Below, one piece after another: positions 10,858 through 21,345 of a stretch of 64,000 nucleotides of DNA (positions are counted from its first letter, which is position 1; each line of letters starts with the position of its first letter). This stretch comes from Procambarus clarkii. Its lineage: Eukaryota; Arthropoda; Malacostraca; Decapoda; Cambaridae. The position numbers and the translations under genes are program-made. The DNA is taken from the NCBI RefSeq assembly GCF_040958095.1, contig NC_091220.1, forward strand, positions 28,388,992 to 28,452,991, written 5' to 3'. The notes beneath the pieces were generated by a model. It had not been told where the DNA came from, ran no database searches, and saw nothing but the letters and a program-made list of their open reading frames with translations.

Positions 10858-11265
10858 AGTATCTATGGAAAACACCAACATGGAAGCCGTTAACACTGTT
10901 CATCTATGCTACTTGTATCAGATGCATCATTACTGAACACAGAAAACGATTCATATATGTATCATCTAAATAAATTGGAGGTAGCATAGGATTGCAAGGG
11001 TGACGCTCAGAGCTACAACTGGATACGCTCGCTGTATCGTCCTCATAGGTGCTGTATCACTTGCATCCGACCTTTGTGTTAGGTCCTTATTGCGCCTAGC
11101 TTTACCAATATTATGACCCTCATGTTCTTCAAACAATAAGGTATGAATTTCACCAATAAAGCGCTATCTTTCAACACCGCGTCTGTCAGGTGTTTGGGAG
11201 CCAGAGGCATGTGCACCACCCATGGTTGCTCACTAAGAAATAACCCAGTCAGCAGCCCTTGGGCT
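10858..11265. repeat. Dispersed direct repeat, copy A (copy B 12378-12778)
   Basis: Both copies begin tatctatggaaaac, share a gcataggattgcaaggg word and a ccacccatggttgctca word, and match at about 90% by eye over about 400 bases. Copy A is cut at 11265 by the SINE; copy B continues into the subterminal repeats of a piggyBac-like element. It is probably the 5' part of that element, read on the minus strand. Confidence 0.8.
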
Positions 11266-11267
11266 AT

Positions 11268-11513
11268 CTTGAGGTTACCTTGAGATGATTTCGGGGCTTT
11301 AGTATCCCCACGGCCCAGTCCTCGACCAGGCCTCCACCTCCAGGAAGCAGCCCGTGACAGCTGACTAACACCCAGGTACCTATTTTACTGCTAGATAACA
11401 GGGGCATAGGGTGAAAGAAACTCTGCCCATTGTTTCTCGCCGGCGCCCGGGATCGAACCCGGGACCACAGGATCACAAGTCCAGTGTGCTGTCCGCTCGG
11501 CCAACCGGCTCCC
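11268..11513 (-). mobile_element. tRNA-derived SINE
   Basis: The minus-strand head reads GAGCCGGTTGGCCGAGCGG, with an A box at 11502-11493 and a B box GGTTCGATCCC at 11459-11449, plus a tRNA-like anticodon arm between them. The tRNA-unrelated body continues to a 3' tail with a ccttgagatgattt word. Internal RNA polymerase III promoter boxes are present. The head ends exactly beside TTAA at 11514. It is not a functional tRNA gene because the acceptor stem does not close. Confidence 0.85.
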
Positions 11514-12954
11514 TTAACCACCGTGCTGCTCGGAGTTTATTGAGAAATTCCCCCCGGTGTGCATGAAAGGAAGTGTTCCCCAAAAATTATTTTTTCTTCG
11601 TAAAATGATAAATTCCCTTCCCTGAACATGTCTATGTAAAAATAAGTACCAAATTCCACTTACTTTGGCTGTAGGGATGTGGACAAGATGCGCTGTGACG
11701 TCATCAGGGCCTGGTCGCCCGTGCGTGACTCGCCCAGACACGGTCGCGCGGGCCATTCAAGCACCGGTTGTGGCCACAAATATATTTTCAATTATTTGTT
11801 TTATGTATTTCCAATGCGGTTTTATTTGTTTTTTTATCGTATATGATGCATATTTGTGTCCTTTACAATATGTATACAGTAGAACGTTCATAATGTTCCA
11901 TGGAACTGTGATACATGTGTCAGTAATGTGTCCACAATAAATGTTTAGTCGCAATATTACCTGTTAAAAAAACACTAAAATTACGATATGTACAGTTTCA
12001 CACACTATTTACACAGTAACACACTGTATTACACACTCAGTACTTCAGAAGTGAGTAATAATCAACGAAGTAGGCCATGGTACACAGCGTGACTTCGCTC
12101 TCAGTGCACCAGGGACAGATAAATTTTCGCTTCCTGTTTCTGCATTCTGTGTGCTTGCAAATAACGCACTCACGTACACCCTTGGCTTTAGAACTTGTAG
12201 GTTGTATGTAACCAAGCTTGTAAAGCATAAGGTAGTATTGAAAAGATTATAGGAAAAGATCAATTTGTAAGGAAGTCTTGAAAAGATCGCTTTGTATGGT
12301 CCCACACAGGAAGAGGAAGAGATTCAGCTTACCTCAAGAGTGTCCGTCAGTCAGCAAGAGATTCAGGTATTTTTTAAAATATCTATGGAAAACCCCACCA
12401 TGGAAGCCGCTAACACTGTTCATCTATGCTATTTGTATCAGATGCATCGTCACTGAACGCAGAAAACGATTCATGTAAGTATCATGTAAATAAATAGCAT
12501 AGGATTGCAAGGGTGACGCTCAGAGCTACAACTGGATACGCTCACTATATCGTCCTCATAGGTGCTGTATCACTTGCATCCGACCTTTGTGTTAGGTCCT
12601 TATTGCGCCTAGCTTCCCCAATATTATGACCCTTAAGTTCTTCAAACAATAAGGTTTGAATTTCACCGACAGAGCATTATCTTTCAACACCGCGTCGGAC
12701 AGGTGTTTGGGAGGCAGAGGCGCGTGCGCCACCCATGGTTGCTCATTCAGTACTAACCCAGCAAGCAGCCCTAGGGCATTCTGGGATTTTTTTCCAAGAT
12801 GGCTGCCTCTCACTGGAGGTTCTAAGAGTCCATTTCGTACACAACCAACTTCGTACACATTTAGAATTGGTTACGAAATATCAAAACGAGTTTTCTCGGT
12901 TGGCGCAGTTTCCTGCCGACCAAGAAAACTCGGTTGGCGCAGTTAAGTGGTTAA
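11514..12954 (-). mobile_element. Internally deleted piggyBac-like element between TTAA sites
   Basis: TTAA at 11514-11517 and at 12951-12954 bracket the interval. The ends read CCACCGTGCTG on the left and, in reverse complement, CCACTTAACTG on the right: a short imperfect terminal repeat. Inside, on the minus strand, an acidic stretch near 12480-12380 (SFSAFSDDASDTNSIDE, fitting the acidic transposase N-terminus) is followed by a Cys-rich C-terminal domain at 12228-12037, with only about 150 bases between. The DDE core is therefore missing. The TTAA ends and Cys-rich domain are seen; joining them into one element is inference. Confidence 0.5.
12037..12228 (-). pseudogene. piggyBac transposase C-terminal Cys-rich domain
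   Basis: The 63-residue minus-strand frame holds RECVICKHTECRNRKRK, then FICPWC and TLCTMAYFVDYYS. The spacing CX2C ... CX2C ... C with a terminal aromatic cluster matches the zinc-binding domain at the end of piggyBac-family transposases. It normally binds transposon ends; here it is detached from any DDE core. Confidence 0.65.
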
Positions 12955-13152
12955 TGCTCCCGACTGGGCATTCTGGGAATTTTTTCCAAGATGGCTGCCT
13001 CTCACTGCAGGTGTTAAGAGTCCATTTCGTACACAACCAACCTCGCACACATTTAGAGTGGGTACAAAAAAAATGAAAAATAGTTTAGATTTTTTGAAAA
13101 GAGCTTCGGCAGAAAGCTGCGCCAACCGAGAATACTCGGTTGGCGCAGTTAT
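12765..13152. repeat. Duplicated piggyBac-type end with CGGTTGGCGCAGTT motif
   Basis: A block starting gggcattctggga and running through ccaagatggctgcctc to cggttggcgcagtt occurs twice (about 12773-12944 and 12967-13151). The motif cggttggcgcagtt is present at 12894, 12931 and 13138. The first block ends at TTAA (12951); the second block's end has mutated to ttatgagg. Confidence 0.7.
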
Positions 13153-13430
13153 GAGGTCAAAATGTGGTCTGAATGTGTTTCAGAATTAGACTTTGAGGAG
13201 TTTGAGCCTGGATCTGAAGTGTCTATTGTTGAGGAAATTGTTACTCTGGGCCGGAAATTGGGCTTGAAGTTGGATGGTGCTGATATGGAGGAGTTGGTGT
13301 AAAAACACAGTGAAGAACTGAACACCGAACTCCTAGCCCCTAACAAGGAGCAGCAACAAAAGGCAGATGAGGAAATGTTTTCAGGGGAGGAAAAGGCAGT
13401 ATGGAATGCCCCTTCCACAACAATTAGGAC
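13152..13430 (+). pseudogene. Tigger/pogo transposase C-terminal scrap
   Basis: The plus-strand translation, with one stop, matches the acidic tail of Tigger-type transposases: EEIVTLGRKLGLKLDGADME, followed by a run of Glu/Gln. It is about 90% identical at DNA level to 29069-29350, which lies in an identifiable Tigger element. Both ends are cut: on the left by piggyBac-type repeats, on the right at 13430 by a LINE. Confidence 0.7.
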
Positions 13431-15845
13431 TTTTGCCTTTACGTTCTATGTTATGATTTGACCGAGTTTTGTACGTGGTTTCCGTTTTTATATTTTCATT
13501 TTTTCCATAGCGCATGAGCTGGAACTTATCTTCGTTAAACACCATATTATTTTCTGTAGCCCATACGAAGACCTGATCTACATCTGACTGGAGGTTTGCC
13601 GTGTCCTCTATGTTGCCTACTCTCATGAAGATCCTAGTGTCATCTGCAAAGGATGATAGAGTGCGATAGGTTGTGTTCTTGTCTATGTCCGATATGAGGA
13701 TGAGAAAAAGTACTGGAGCAAGCACAGTACCCTGGGGGACTGAGCTCTTCACGGTTGATGGGCTGGATTTTATTTTGTTGACTATTACACATTGGGTTCT
13801 GTTGTTCAGGAAATTGTAGATCCATCTGCCTATTTTTCCGGTAATTCCTTTTGAACGCATTTTATGTGCAATAACGCCATGGTCACATTTATCAAAAGCT
13901 TTTGCGAAATCTGTGTAAATTACATCAGCGTTTTGTTTGTCTTCCATAGCATCTAATGCCATATCATAGTGGTCCAGCAACTGCGACAGGCAAGAGCGCC
14001 CTGTTCTGAAACCATGTTGTCCGGGTTATGGAGATGCTGTGATTCTATGTATTTTGTGATCTTACTTCTTAGCACTCTCTCAAAAATTTTTATAATGTGT
14101 GATGTTAGTGCTATCGGTCTGTAATTTTTTGCCTCTGCCTTATTTCCTCCTTTATGAAGTGGTGCTATCTCTGCTGTTTTTAGTATATCAGGAATAACGC
14201 CAGTATCTAGGCTTTGTCTCCACAGAATGTGGAGGGCCTGCGATAATGTTTTTTTTACAGTTCTTGATGAATATGGAGTTCCAAGAATCCGGGCCTGGTG
14301 CAGAGTGCATAGGCATACTGTTTATGGCTTCTTCAAAATCCAGTGGGGATAGGGTGACGTCTGATATATGATTTGATATTGGTATCATATCCATGAAAAA
14401 TTCATTTGGGTTATCAATCTTTAGTGTGTTTAATGGCTCACTGAAAACAGAGTCGTACTGCTTCCTCAGTAGCTCGCTCATTTCTTTGTTGTCATCGGTG
14501 AAAGTTCCATCTCCCTTTCGCAGGGGCCCGATACTAGATGTGGTTTTTGATCTTGATTTTGCACAGGAGAAAAAATATTTCGGATTTCTCTCTATTTCAC
14601 TGATGGCCTTTTCCTCTCTTTGCCTCTCCTGGGTTTTGTATGATTCTTGTAGCTTGCGTTCAATTGTTTCTATTTCTTTACCTAACCTTCTTCGCCGTTC
14701 TTGAGATAGGGTGCGACTCTCAAGTTGTTCCGCGATTCGTTTTCTTCGCCTATATAGGGAACGACGTTCCCGTTCCAATCTGCATCTCTTCCTCTTTTTT
14801 CTTAGGGGTATGCGGTTTGAACATATTTCTAGTGCTACTGAGCTTATTTTTTCCAGGCACTGGTTCAGGTTTGCATTTTCTAGCTGTTCTTCCCAGTTTA
14901 TTTCTGTGAAGTCCTGGTTTATTTGCTCCTAGTTTATCTGTTTATTATTGAAGTTGAATTTGCTGAAATCTCCTCCACCGGGAATCTGGACTGGTTTTGA
15001 AGGTCTACTCCCCATGGTTGTCATAACTTCAATTAAGTTGTGATCTGAGTAACAGGTATTTGTAATCTTTATGTTCCTGATCAATTCATCATTATTAGTG
15101 AAAATGAGGTCCAGCGTGTTCTCCTTCCTAGTTGGTTCTACTATTTGCTGGTTTAAGGCAAACCTGTCACACATCCGTAGCAGGTCATTTGCATGTGCCT
15201 GTTCATTTAGGCTACTTCCTGGTATTCTTTCTGATATTACTGTATTAGCCAGGTGCTTCCATTTCAGGTGCCGTAGGTTGAAGTCCCCAAACAAGATGAT
15301 GTTCGGAGCTGGATTTGTGAGGTTTTCCAAGCAGTGTTCTATTTTCATTAGTTGGTCTTTAAACTGCTGAGGGTTTGCCTCCGGTGACTTATATACAAGG
15401 ACAATAACTACATTTAGAATCTCTATTTTGATTATCAGCACTTCCACCATATCATTTGAGGTGTTTAGCAGCTCAGTACAGATGAGTGTGTCTTTGATGT
15501 AGAGGCTGACCCCACCCTGAAGCCGGTGTTTCCTATCACATCTGAAAAGATTGTACTCTGAGATCCATATTTCACCATCATGGTAGTCCTTTGTGTGGGT
15601 TTCTGTTAGGGCTGCAAACACTGCATTTGCCTCATGAAGGAGACCATCAATAAAGTGAACTTTCTTGGATTTGCGTGTTTTTATACCCTGGATGTTGGCA
15701 AATATAAATGATGTTATCGTGTTAGTGGAAGTGCTGGATGCCTTACTTGGTGTTAATATCTGAGGCTCTGGTAAGGAGGCCACTGTGTTTGCGTCCAGGG
15801 TGTGTTGTTTTGGAAGTGATTCGCCCAGTTTTGGTAGTAGGACGG
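13431..15845 (-). pseudogene. CR1/Jockey-group LINE ORF2: endonuclease plus partial RT
   Basis: The minus-strand endonuclease frame (from beyond 15783 to 14929) has the AP-endonuclease signatures ANIQG, TETH, GDFNLRHLKW and YSDHN in order. After a TAG stop near 14927 the same frame resumes through KNPKYFF and MHSAPGPDSWNSIFIKNC. A T8 slip near 14250 and another frameshift near 14030 follow, then the RT palm (13980-13430) with DFAKAFDKCDHG, VPQGTVLAPVLF and FADD. The element ends abruptly at 13430 beside a Tigger scrap, losing the thumb and 3' end, which is unusual for LINEs and implies later deletion. The Gypsy element at 15846 is inserted in its 5' coding part; a further 12 bases of it follow the Gypsy at 21346-21357. 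Confidence 0.85.
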
Positions 15846-16059
15846 TGTCATGTTCACAGAAAATGGTACCATCCGTTTTCTATGTGCGGCGGCTGGGACG
15901 CCAGAGAGAGAGTGGAGGTAAACAAGAGCGTACAGGACGCCCGCCAAGCTTGGTAGCTACTAGTCATGTAATCATATTAAGTATTAAAGTCAGTAACCAA
16001 GTCATGACTTTACATCAACCCTACAACCAAGACTTCCTCAGTAACACACAAACACCACA
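15846..16059 (+). repeat. 5' LTR (214 bp)
   Basis: It starts TGTCATGTTCACAG, ends AACACCACA, and is identical to 21132-21345 by direct comparison. It is short for a Gypsy LTR. A TATA-like or AT-rich stretch (catattaagtattaaagt, about 15968-15985) lies in its 3' half and could serve initiation; this is inference. Confidence 0.95.
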
Positions 16060-16060
16060 T

Positions 16061-16077
16061 TGGCGACGAGGATGAAC
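16061..16077 (+). promoter_or_regulatory. Primer-binding site, tRNA-Ser type
   Basis: TGGCGACGAGGATG begins one base after the LTR. It is complementary to the 3' end of animal tRNA-Ser(GCT) as I recall it (...CATCCTCGTCGCCA). This marks the start of minus-strand DNA synthesis. Confidence 0.85.
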
Positions 16078-16154
16078 TGTGAACGCAGGTATTTGTTCAG
16101 TTTCAAACACAAGGGAGAAGCATGCTGCCTGGAGGAGGAAGAGAAGCTGTGAGC

Positions 16155-16460
16155 GCCATACCCGATGCTGTATGCTAACCGATGCTGTGTGCTAACCAAT
16201 GCTGTGTGCTAAACGATGTTGTGTGCTAACCAATGCTGTGTGCTACCCAAGCTGTGTGCTACCCAAGCTGTGCTGAAGAAACTGTGTACTGAGGAATCTG
16301 CCGACGTTGTGTACGAAACGACGCTTTGATGTGTACAAAACCTGATGTTTTGGTTACGAAACGACGCTTCGTGCTACAAAATTCATCACACTGAACCAAC
16401 TGCTGTACCAACTGCTGCTGTACCAACTGCTGTGCCAACTGCTGTGCTGCTGCTGTGAGT
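16155..16460 (+). repeat. Short tandem repeats in the Gypsy leader
   Basis: About six diverged units of gatgctgtgtgctaacc lie at 16163-16275, and four to five units of caactgctgtacc lie at 16397-16456. They sit between primer site and gag ATG, in the untranslated leader. A role in packaging or translation is possible but unproven. Confidence 0.8.
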
Positions 16461-16663
16461 AGGAACAACACATGTACACAAGGGCTAGGTAAGAAGTCAG
16501 TTGCTGCTATATTGTGCACTGTTGTGAACTTTTGCATTAAAATGCTTGTGTGCTTTGCAAAATTAAAGTAATTACAGTGAATTCTTGACTAACATATTCA
16601 GTGCAGTAAGTGTTTAATATTCTGAGGAACATTTAAGTGATAAGTTACATTTATTCAGTAAAA

Positions 16664-19600
16664 ATGGCAAATATACCTCAGTTTCCTGCATTTGATCCTG
16701 ACTGTGACCAGACAAACCTGTCACAGAGGTGGGTCAAATGGCTTAAAAAGTTTGAAAATTTGTTGATAGTTTCTGACATCAAAAGTGCTGAAAGAAAGCG
16801 TGCCTTTCTACTTCATTATGCAGGTGATAGAGTTTGTGACATCTTTGACACACTGAAAGACACTGGTGGTGCCAAAGATTATGACACTGCCAAAGCCAAA
16901 CTAACAGAGCATTTCAAACCAAGGCAAAATACTGCAATGGAAATTATGCATTTCAGGAGAGCAAAACAACTCTCTAATGAAACTGTGGATCAATACCACA
17001 CACGTCTGCAGGGTTTAGCAGCCCATTGTGAGTTTGCTGATGTTGATAAAGAAATCAAACAGCAAATAATTGAAACATGCACATCTACACGTCTCCGTCG
17101 AAGAGCTCTAGAACTTGTTGATGATGAAAGTTCTCTTACCAAGATACTGGATATGGCTCGTCGAATGGAAGATGCTGCACGTGATGCTCGTGTCATGGAG
17201 TGCAGTGCCAATAACGGTTCTGCCACTGTTACTAACAGTGATGAGGTACGTAAGGTTCAGGGAGGACACCGTGATCAAAGAAGATATCATGGCAAACCTA
17301 ACAGTAAATTTAGCCGAGAACCACGCCACAACTGGGGTCAAGGAACAAGGCTCAAGCAGTCACAACGACCCACATCAGAGGGTGTCAACAATAAATGTTA
17401 CAATTGTGGAGGAGACTACCCACACCAAGATAATGTTTGTCCTGCTCAAGGTAAGAAGTGCTATGAGTGTGGAAAACTAGGTCATTTTGGTGCTATGTGT
17501 CGTTCAGCACTAAAGAAACCACAGTCAATGAATAAAAGCACTGTACGAGGATCAGGTCATAGGGGTCGAGGTGGTAAACACAATATTGCACCTCAAATCA
17601 AGAATGTTAACAATGTACAAGACAACATTTCATTACAACCAGTCTCAGATGACAGTGAATGTGATTATACTTATGGAGTACAAGCAATCACAGAATGGAA
17701 TGATCTTCCAAACAACCCAGAGACATGTGTATACATTGCTGGTATTTGTCTCAAAGTTCTCATTGACACTGGATCAAACATTGATACCATTGCTGAGTGC
17801 CACTATGAAAAATTTAGAAAACAGTTCCCAAAGCTAGAAAAATACAATGGTAAAGCCACTGCCTATGCTTCGAAGTTAGCCTTGCCAGTGATTGGAACTT
17901 TAACTGCAGAGATTAAGTCAAAGAATGCAATGCTCATTACTACATTCCATGTTGTTAGGAATGCAAAGGAGTCTTTACTCAGTTACAAGACTTCAACCAA
18001 ATTGGGGCTACTTCAGCTTTCTAATGCTGTAGCAGTGGAATCTGCAAACAATGTTGATGGTATTGTTACTGAATTCTCTGATCGATTTAAATCCATAGGT
18101 TGTTATACTGATAGCAAAGTACATCTGCATATCAACCCAGATGTAATTCCAGTTGCCCAACCACATCGCCGACAACCATTCCATACTCACAAGAAAGTCG
18201 ATGCCGAACTGGATAGGCTGATAGAACTAGATATCATTGAACCAGTAACAGGCCCAACACCATGGGTAAGCCCAATTGTCACTCCACCAAAGCCGAAGAA
18301 TCCAGATGAGATACGCATTTGTGTGGACATGCGTGTTCCCAACAAGGCAATAATGCGTGAACGCCATCCTACACCGACTGTAGATGATATGATCTACCGC
18401 TTGAATGGTGCAACTGTATTCAGCAAGTTAGATTTAAACAAGGGCTATCATCAGCTTGAACTTGATGATGAGAGTCGCTTCATCACAACGTTTACGACAC
18501 ATCGAGGTCTGTATAGGTACAAGCGCCTGAGTTTTGGTATCAACAGTGCTGCCGAGGTATTCCAGCACATCATCAGCCAGGTATTGCAAGACATACCTAA
18601 TGCTGACAACATGTCTGATGACATCATTGTTTATGGCCGTACTCAAGCTGAACACGACAAAGCTCTTCGTGCAACATTGCAACGCTTACGAGAAAAGAAT
18701 TTGACGCTAAGCCGAGCAAAGTGTGAGTTCAATCAACATAAAATTGAATTCTTTGGACATGTACTTAGTGACAAAGGTCTGTCTCCAGATCCTAAGAAAG
18801 TTGCAGATATCAAGAACGCTGCACCTCCTTCAACGTCCACTGAAGTACATAGTTTTCTGGGAATGGCAAACTACTGTTCTCGCTTCATTCCAGATTTTGC
18901 TACCATTACAAAGCCTCTACGTGAGCTCCTGAAGAAAAATGCATCATGGTACTGGAGCGATATCGAGCAAAATGCATTTGATGCTGTGAAAGATGCACTA
19001 GTAGAGAATGCGACTGCTGCATACTTTGATCCATCAATGGACACTGAGTTAACGGTGGATGCTAGTCCTGTTGGATTAGGTGCTGTTTTAGCCCAACACA
19101 AACCTGGTCAACCAGATTCCAGAGTAGTAATTGCCTACGCCAGCCGTTCTCTCACAGATGTTGAGCAACGATACAGTCAGACAGAGAAGGAAGCTCTTAC
19201 TCGTGTATGGGGCTGTGAACACTTCAATGTGTATCTGCTTGGTGCACCCTTCACCACGATAGTCACTGACCACAAACCGTTGGAGACCATCTTCAATAAT
19301 CCAAAGTCCAAACCACCAGCTCGCATTGAGAGATGGGCTCTTCGTCTGCAACCATACAACTTTACGGTGAAATACAAGCCGGGTGCAGGCAATCCCGCTG
19401 ATTACATCAGTCGACATCCTGCCAACAGTTTCACCATCACCAAGCATCAGCAAGTTGCCGAGGAATATGTACACTCTGTAACCTGTGATGCAGTCCCTAA
19501 GGCTCTTACTCTTGATGAAATCCGTACTGCAACCCTAGAGGACCCAACTCTGCAAGCAACAGTGGATGCATTGACTAAGAAAAAGTTTCCACGCATCCCA

Positions 19601-20806
19601 CCCTCAGGAGTTGACCAAGATGCATTCAAAGCACTTGAACGCATCCAGACAGAATTAAGTGTTACGCAACAACGCGACACTGTGCTGCGAGGTACTCGTA
19701 TCGTCATTCCAGCTGTTCTCCAGCAACGTGCTCTGAAGCTTGCACATCAAGGACACCAAGGTCTTGTTAGGACCAAACAGCTGCTACGAGAAAAGGTGTG
19801 GTTTCCTGGCATTGATCGTCAAGCAAAGGATATGCATGATGCCTGTGTCCCTTGCCAAGCTGCAGTGGATACTTCAAGACCAACACCTCTACAACCTTCA
19901 CCACTACCTGCTGCACCATGGACGGAAGTATCGATGGACTTCTGCGGACCACTACCAACTGGAGAGTACTTGATGGTAGTCATTGATGATCACTCACGTT
20001 ATCCAGAAGTAGAAATCATCACTTCCACGTCTGCAAAGGCCGTCATCCCGAAACTCGACAAGATCTTTTCAAACTTTGGCATTCCTGAAGTTGTCAAGAC
20101 AGACAATGGACCGCCATTCAATGGACAAGACTTCGTCAACTTTTCTGAGCATATTGGACTCAAACACCGCCGTGTGATGCCACTACATCCTCAAGCAAAT
20201 GGAGAAGTTGAGAGATTCATGCAACCTCTCATGAAAGCGGTACGCTGTGCTCATGCCGAAGGACGATCCTGGAAACAAGCTATGTATGCTTTTCTCAGGA
20301 ACTACCGTGCAACACCACATGGAACACTGGGCAAGTCGCCTGGCGAACTTTTATTTGGACGTCCTATGAGAATCGCACTACCCGTCATGCCAGCCGAGGT
20401 AACGGATAAACGTCTCGCTCAGAAGGATGCACTAGCCAAGGGCAAAATGAAAATTGCTCATGATCAACGTGCAAAGGAACAGTCCATAAAGGTTGGTGAC
20501 ACTGTTCTCGTTAAAAAGAAAAAAGAGGGAAAGTTAGATATGCCGTATGATACAAAACCATATAAAGTGATTAGTGTAAAAGGAACTATGGTAACAGCTA
20601 GTAATAGAGATCATAGTATAACACGTAATATGGCTTATTTCAAAGTGATTCCAACTAGTGTAGAAAATGATGAAGTGCAAAATCGTGCAAAAGAAAAAGA
20701 AAAAAATAGTTATAACCCGACAAACAATTCATCAAGGGATGTTATTGCATTTAAGGACTCTCGTCCTAAACGTCATGTTAAACGCCCTACACGATTTGAT
20801 GATTAA
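16664..20806 (+). CDS. Gag-Pol polyprotein of the Ty3/Gypsy element (1,380 aa)
   Basis: It is a single uninterrupted frame. The ATG at 16664 sits in a good context (AAAATGG); an upstream in-frame GTG is ignored. Order by residue: Gag 1-240; two zinc knuckles at 245 and 266 (the first irregular, the second CYECGKLGHFGAMC); protease DTGS at 368; RT with D590 in LDLNKGYHQ and a catalytic box reading MSDD (D652, D653) instead of YxDD; RNase H with D799 and D869; integrase with H1028, H1032, C1061, C1064 and a D1092, D1147, D1183-equivalent (Glu1183) triad with 35-residue spacing. The C-terminus is basic and has no chromodomain that I can see. One-frame Gag-Pol and the SDD box fit the K02A2.6-like/Mag group. 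All catalytic positions checked are present, so the protein is probably functional. It replicates the element through an RNA intermediate in particles. Confidence 0.95.
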   Translation: MANIPQFPAFDPDCDQTNLSQRWVKWLKKFENLLIVSDIKSAERKRAFLLHYAGDRVCDIFDTLKDTGGAKDYDTAKAKLTEHFKPRQNTAMEIMHFRRAKQLSNETVDQYHTRLQGLAAHCEFADVDKEIKQQIIETCTSTRLRRRALELVDDESSLTKILDMARRMEDAARDARVMECSANNGSATVTNSDEVRKVQGGHRDQRRYHGKPNSKFSREPRHNWGQGTRLKQSQRPTSEGVNNKCYNCGGDYPHQDNVCPAQGKKCYECGKLGHFGAMCRSALKKPQSMNKSTVRGSGHRGRGGKHNIAPQIKNVNNVQDNISLQPVSDDSECDYTYGVQAITEWNDLPNNPETCVYIAGICLKVLIDTGSNIDTIAECHYEKFRKQFPKLEKYNGKATAYASKLALPVIGTLTAEIKSKNAMLITTFHVVRNAKESLLSYKTSTKLGLLQLSNAVAVESANNVDGIVTEFSDRFKSIGCYTDSKVHLHINPDVIPVAQPHRRQPFHTHKKVDAELDRLIELDIIEPVTGPTPWVSPIVTPPKPKNPDEIRICVDMRVPNKAIMRERHPTPTVDDMIYRLNGATVFSKLDLNKGYHQLELDDESRFITTFTTHRGLYRYKRLSFGINSAAEVFQHIISQVLQDIPNADNMSDDIIVYGRTQAEHDKALRATLQRLREKNLTLSRAKCEFNQHKIEFFGHVLSDKGLSPDPKKVADIKNAAPPSTSTEVHSFLGMANYCSRFIPDFATITKPLRELLKKNASWYWSDIEQNAFDAVKDALVENATAAYFDPSMDTELTVDASPVGLGAVLAQHKPGQPDSRVVIAYASRSLTDVEQRYSQTEKEALTRVWGCEHFNVYLLGAPFTTIVTDHKPLETIFNNPKSKPPARIERWALRLQPYNFTVKYKPGAGNPADYISRHPANSFTITKHQQVAEEYVHSVTCDAVPKALTLDEIRTATLEDPTLQATVDALTKKKFPRIPPSGVDQDAFKALERIQTELSVTQQRDTVLRGTRIVIPAVLQQRALKLAHQGHQGLVRTKQLLREKVWFPGIDRQAKDMHDACVPCQAAVDTSRPTPLQPSPLPAAPWTEVSMDFCGPLPTGEYLMVVIDDHSRYPEVEIITSTSAKAVIPKLDKIFSNFGIPEVVKTDNGPPFNGQDFVNFSEHIGLKHRRVMPLHPQANGEVERFMQPLMKAVRCAHAEGRSWKQAMYAFLRNYRATPHGTLGKSPGELLFGRPMRIALPVMPAEVTDKRLAQKDALAKGKMKIAHDQRAKEQSIKVGDTVLVKKKKEGKLDMPYDTKPYKVISVKGTMVTASNRDHSITRNMAYFKVIPTSVENDEVQNRAKEKEKNSYNPTNNSSRDVIAFKDSRPKRHVKRPTRFDD

Positions 20807-21116
20807 TTGTGTTCCTATGTAATGAAAAGTATTTACTTATTGTGCTAAACTAAATTTAATATTGTTTGAATAATGCAGATATCTCATTCAATATTTTGTA
20901 ACTTTGTAGTACAGTTTCTTTCATGTTTGTTTAACATTGCATATGTATTTTTAACATTGAAATCCTTTGTGGAAAAGATTAAGTTGTTTAAATTCTTTGT
21001 GTGCTTAATTAATGTTAAATGTATGCAGTATCTCTTGATATGGTAATAACTTACTTTGTGTCAATAACTTTGCTTTGTGCTACAAGCATGGTAGACATCC
21101 TGTATTCATTCTTTTT

Positions 21117-21131
21117 AAAGAAAAGGAGGGA
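21117..21131 (+). promoter_or_regulatory. Polypurine tract
   Basis: AAAGAAAAGGAGGGA lies directly against the 3' LTR start at 21132, the position needed for plus-strand DNA priming. Confidence 0.9.
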
Positions 21132-21345
21132 TGTCATGTTCACAGAAAATGGTACCATCCGTTTTCTATGTGCGGCGGCTGGGACGCCAGAGAGAGAGTG
21201 GAGGTAAACAAGAGCGTACAGGACGCCCGCCAAGCTTGGTAGCTACTAGTCATGTAATCATATTAAGTATTAAAGTCAGTAACCAAGTCATGACTTTACA
21301 TCAACCCTACAACCAAGACTTCCTCAGTAACACACAAACACCACA
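21132..21345 (+). repeat. 3' LTR (214 bp)
   Basis: Identical to 15846-16059 and followed at once by the GACGG target duplication. Confidence 0.95.

Larger units (their letters stand above)
15846..21345 (+). mobile_element. Complete Ty3/Gypsy LTR retrotransposon, recent insertion
   Basis: It is a 5,500-bp element with two 214-bp LTRs that I read as identical, TG...CA ends and a 5-bp target duplication GACGG (15841-15845 and 21346-21350). It also has a tRNA-Ser-type primer site, a repeat-rich leader of about 590 bases, one open Gag-Pol frame, about 325 non-coding bases and a purine-rich tract. The target is the open frame of an older LINE. Identical LTRs mean insertion too recent for LTR divergence. 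It appears potentially autonomous. Confidence 0.96.

Noticed and set aside
11440..11513. tRNA gene on the minus strand
   Set aside because: A and B boxes are present but the acceptor stem does not close, and the transcript continues into a SINE body.
18590..18640. MSDD box read as an inactivating mutation of the Gypsy RT
   Set aside because: Both catalytic Asp remain, the rest of the frame is perfect, and similar boxes occur in related elements as I recall.
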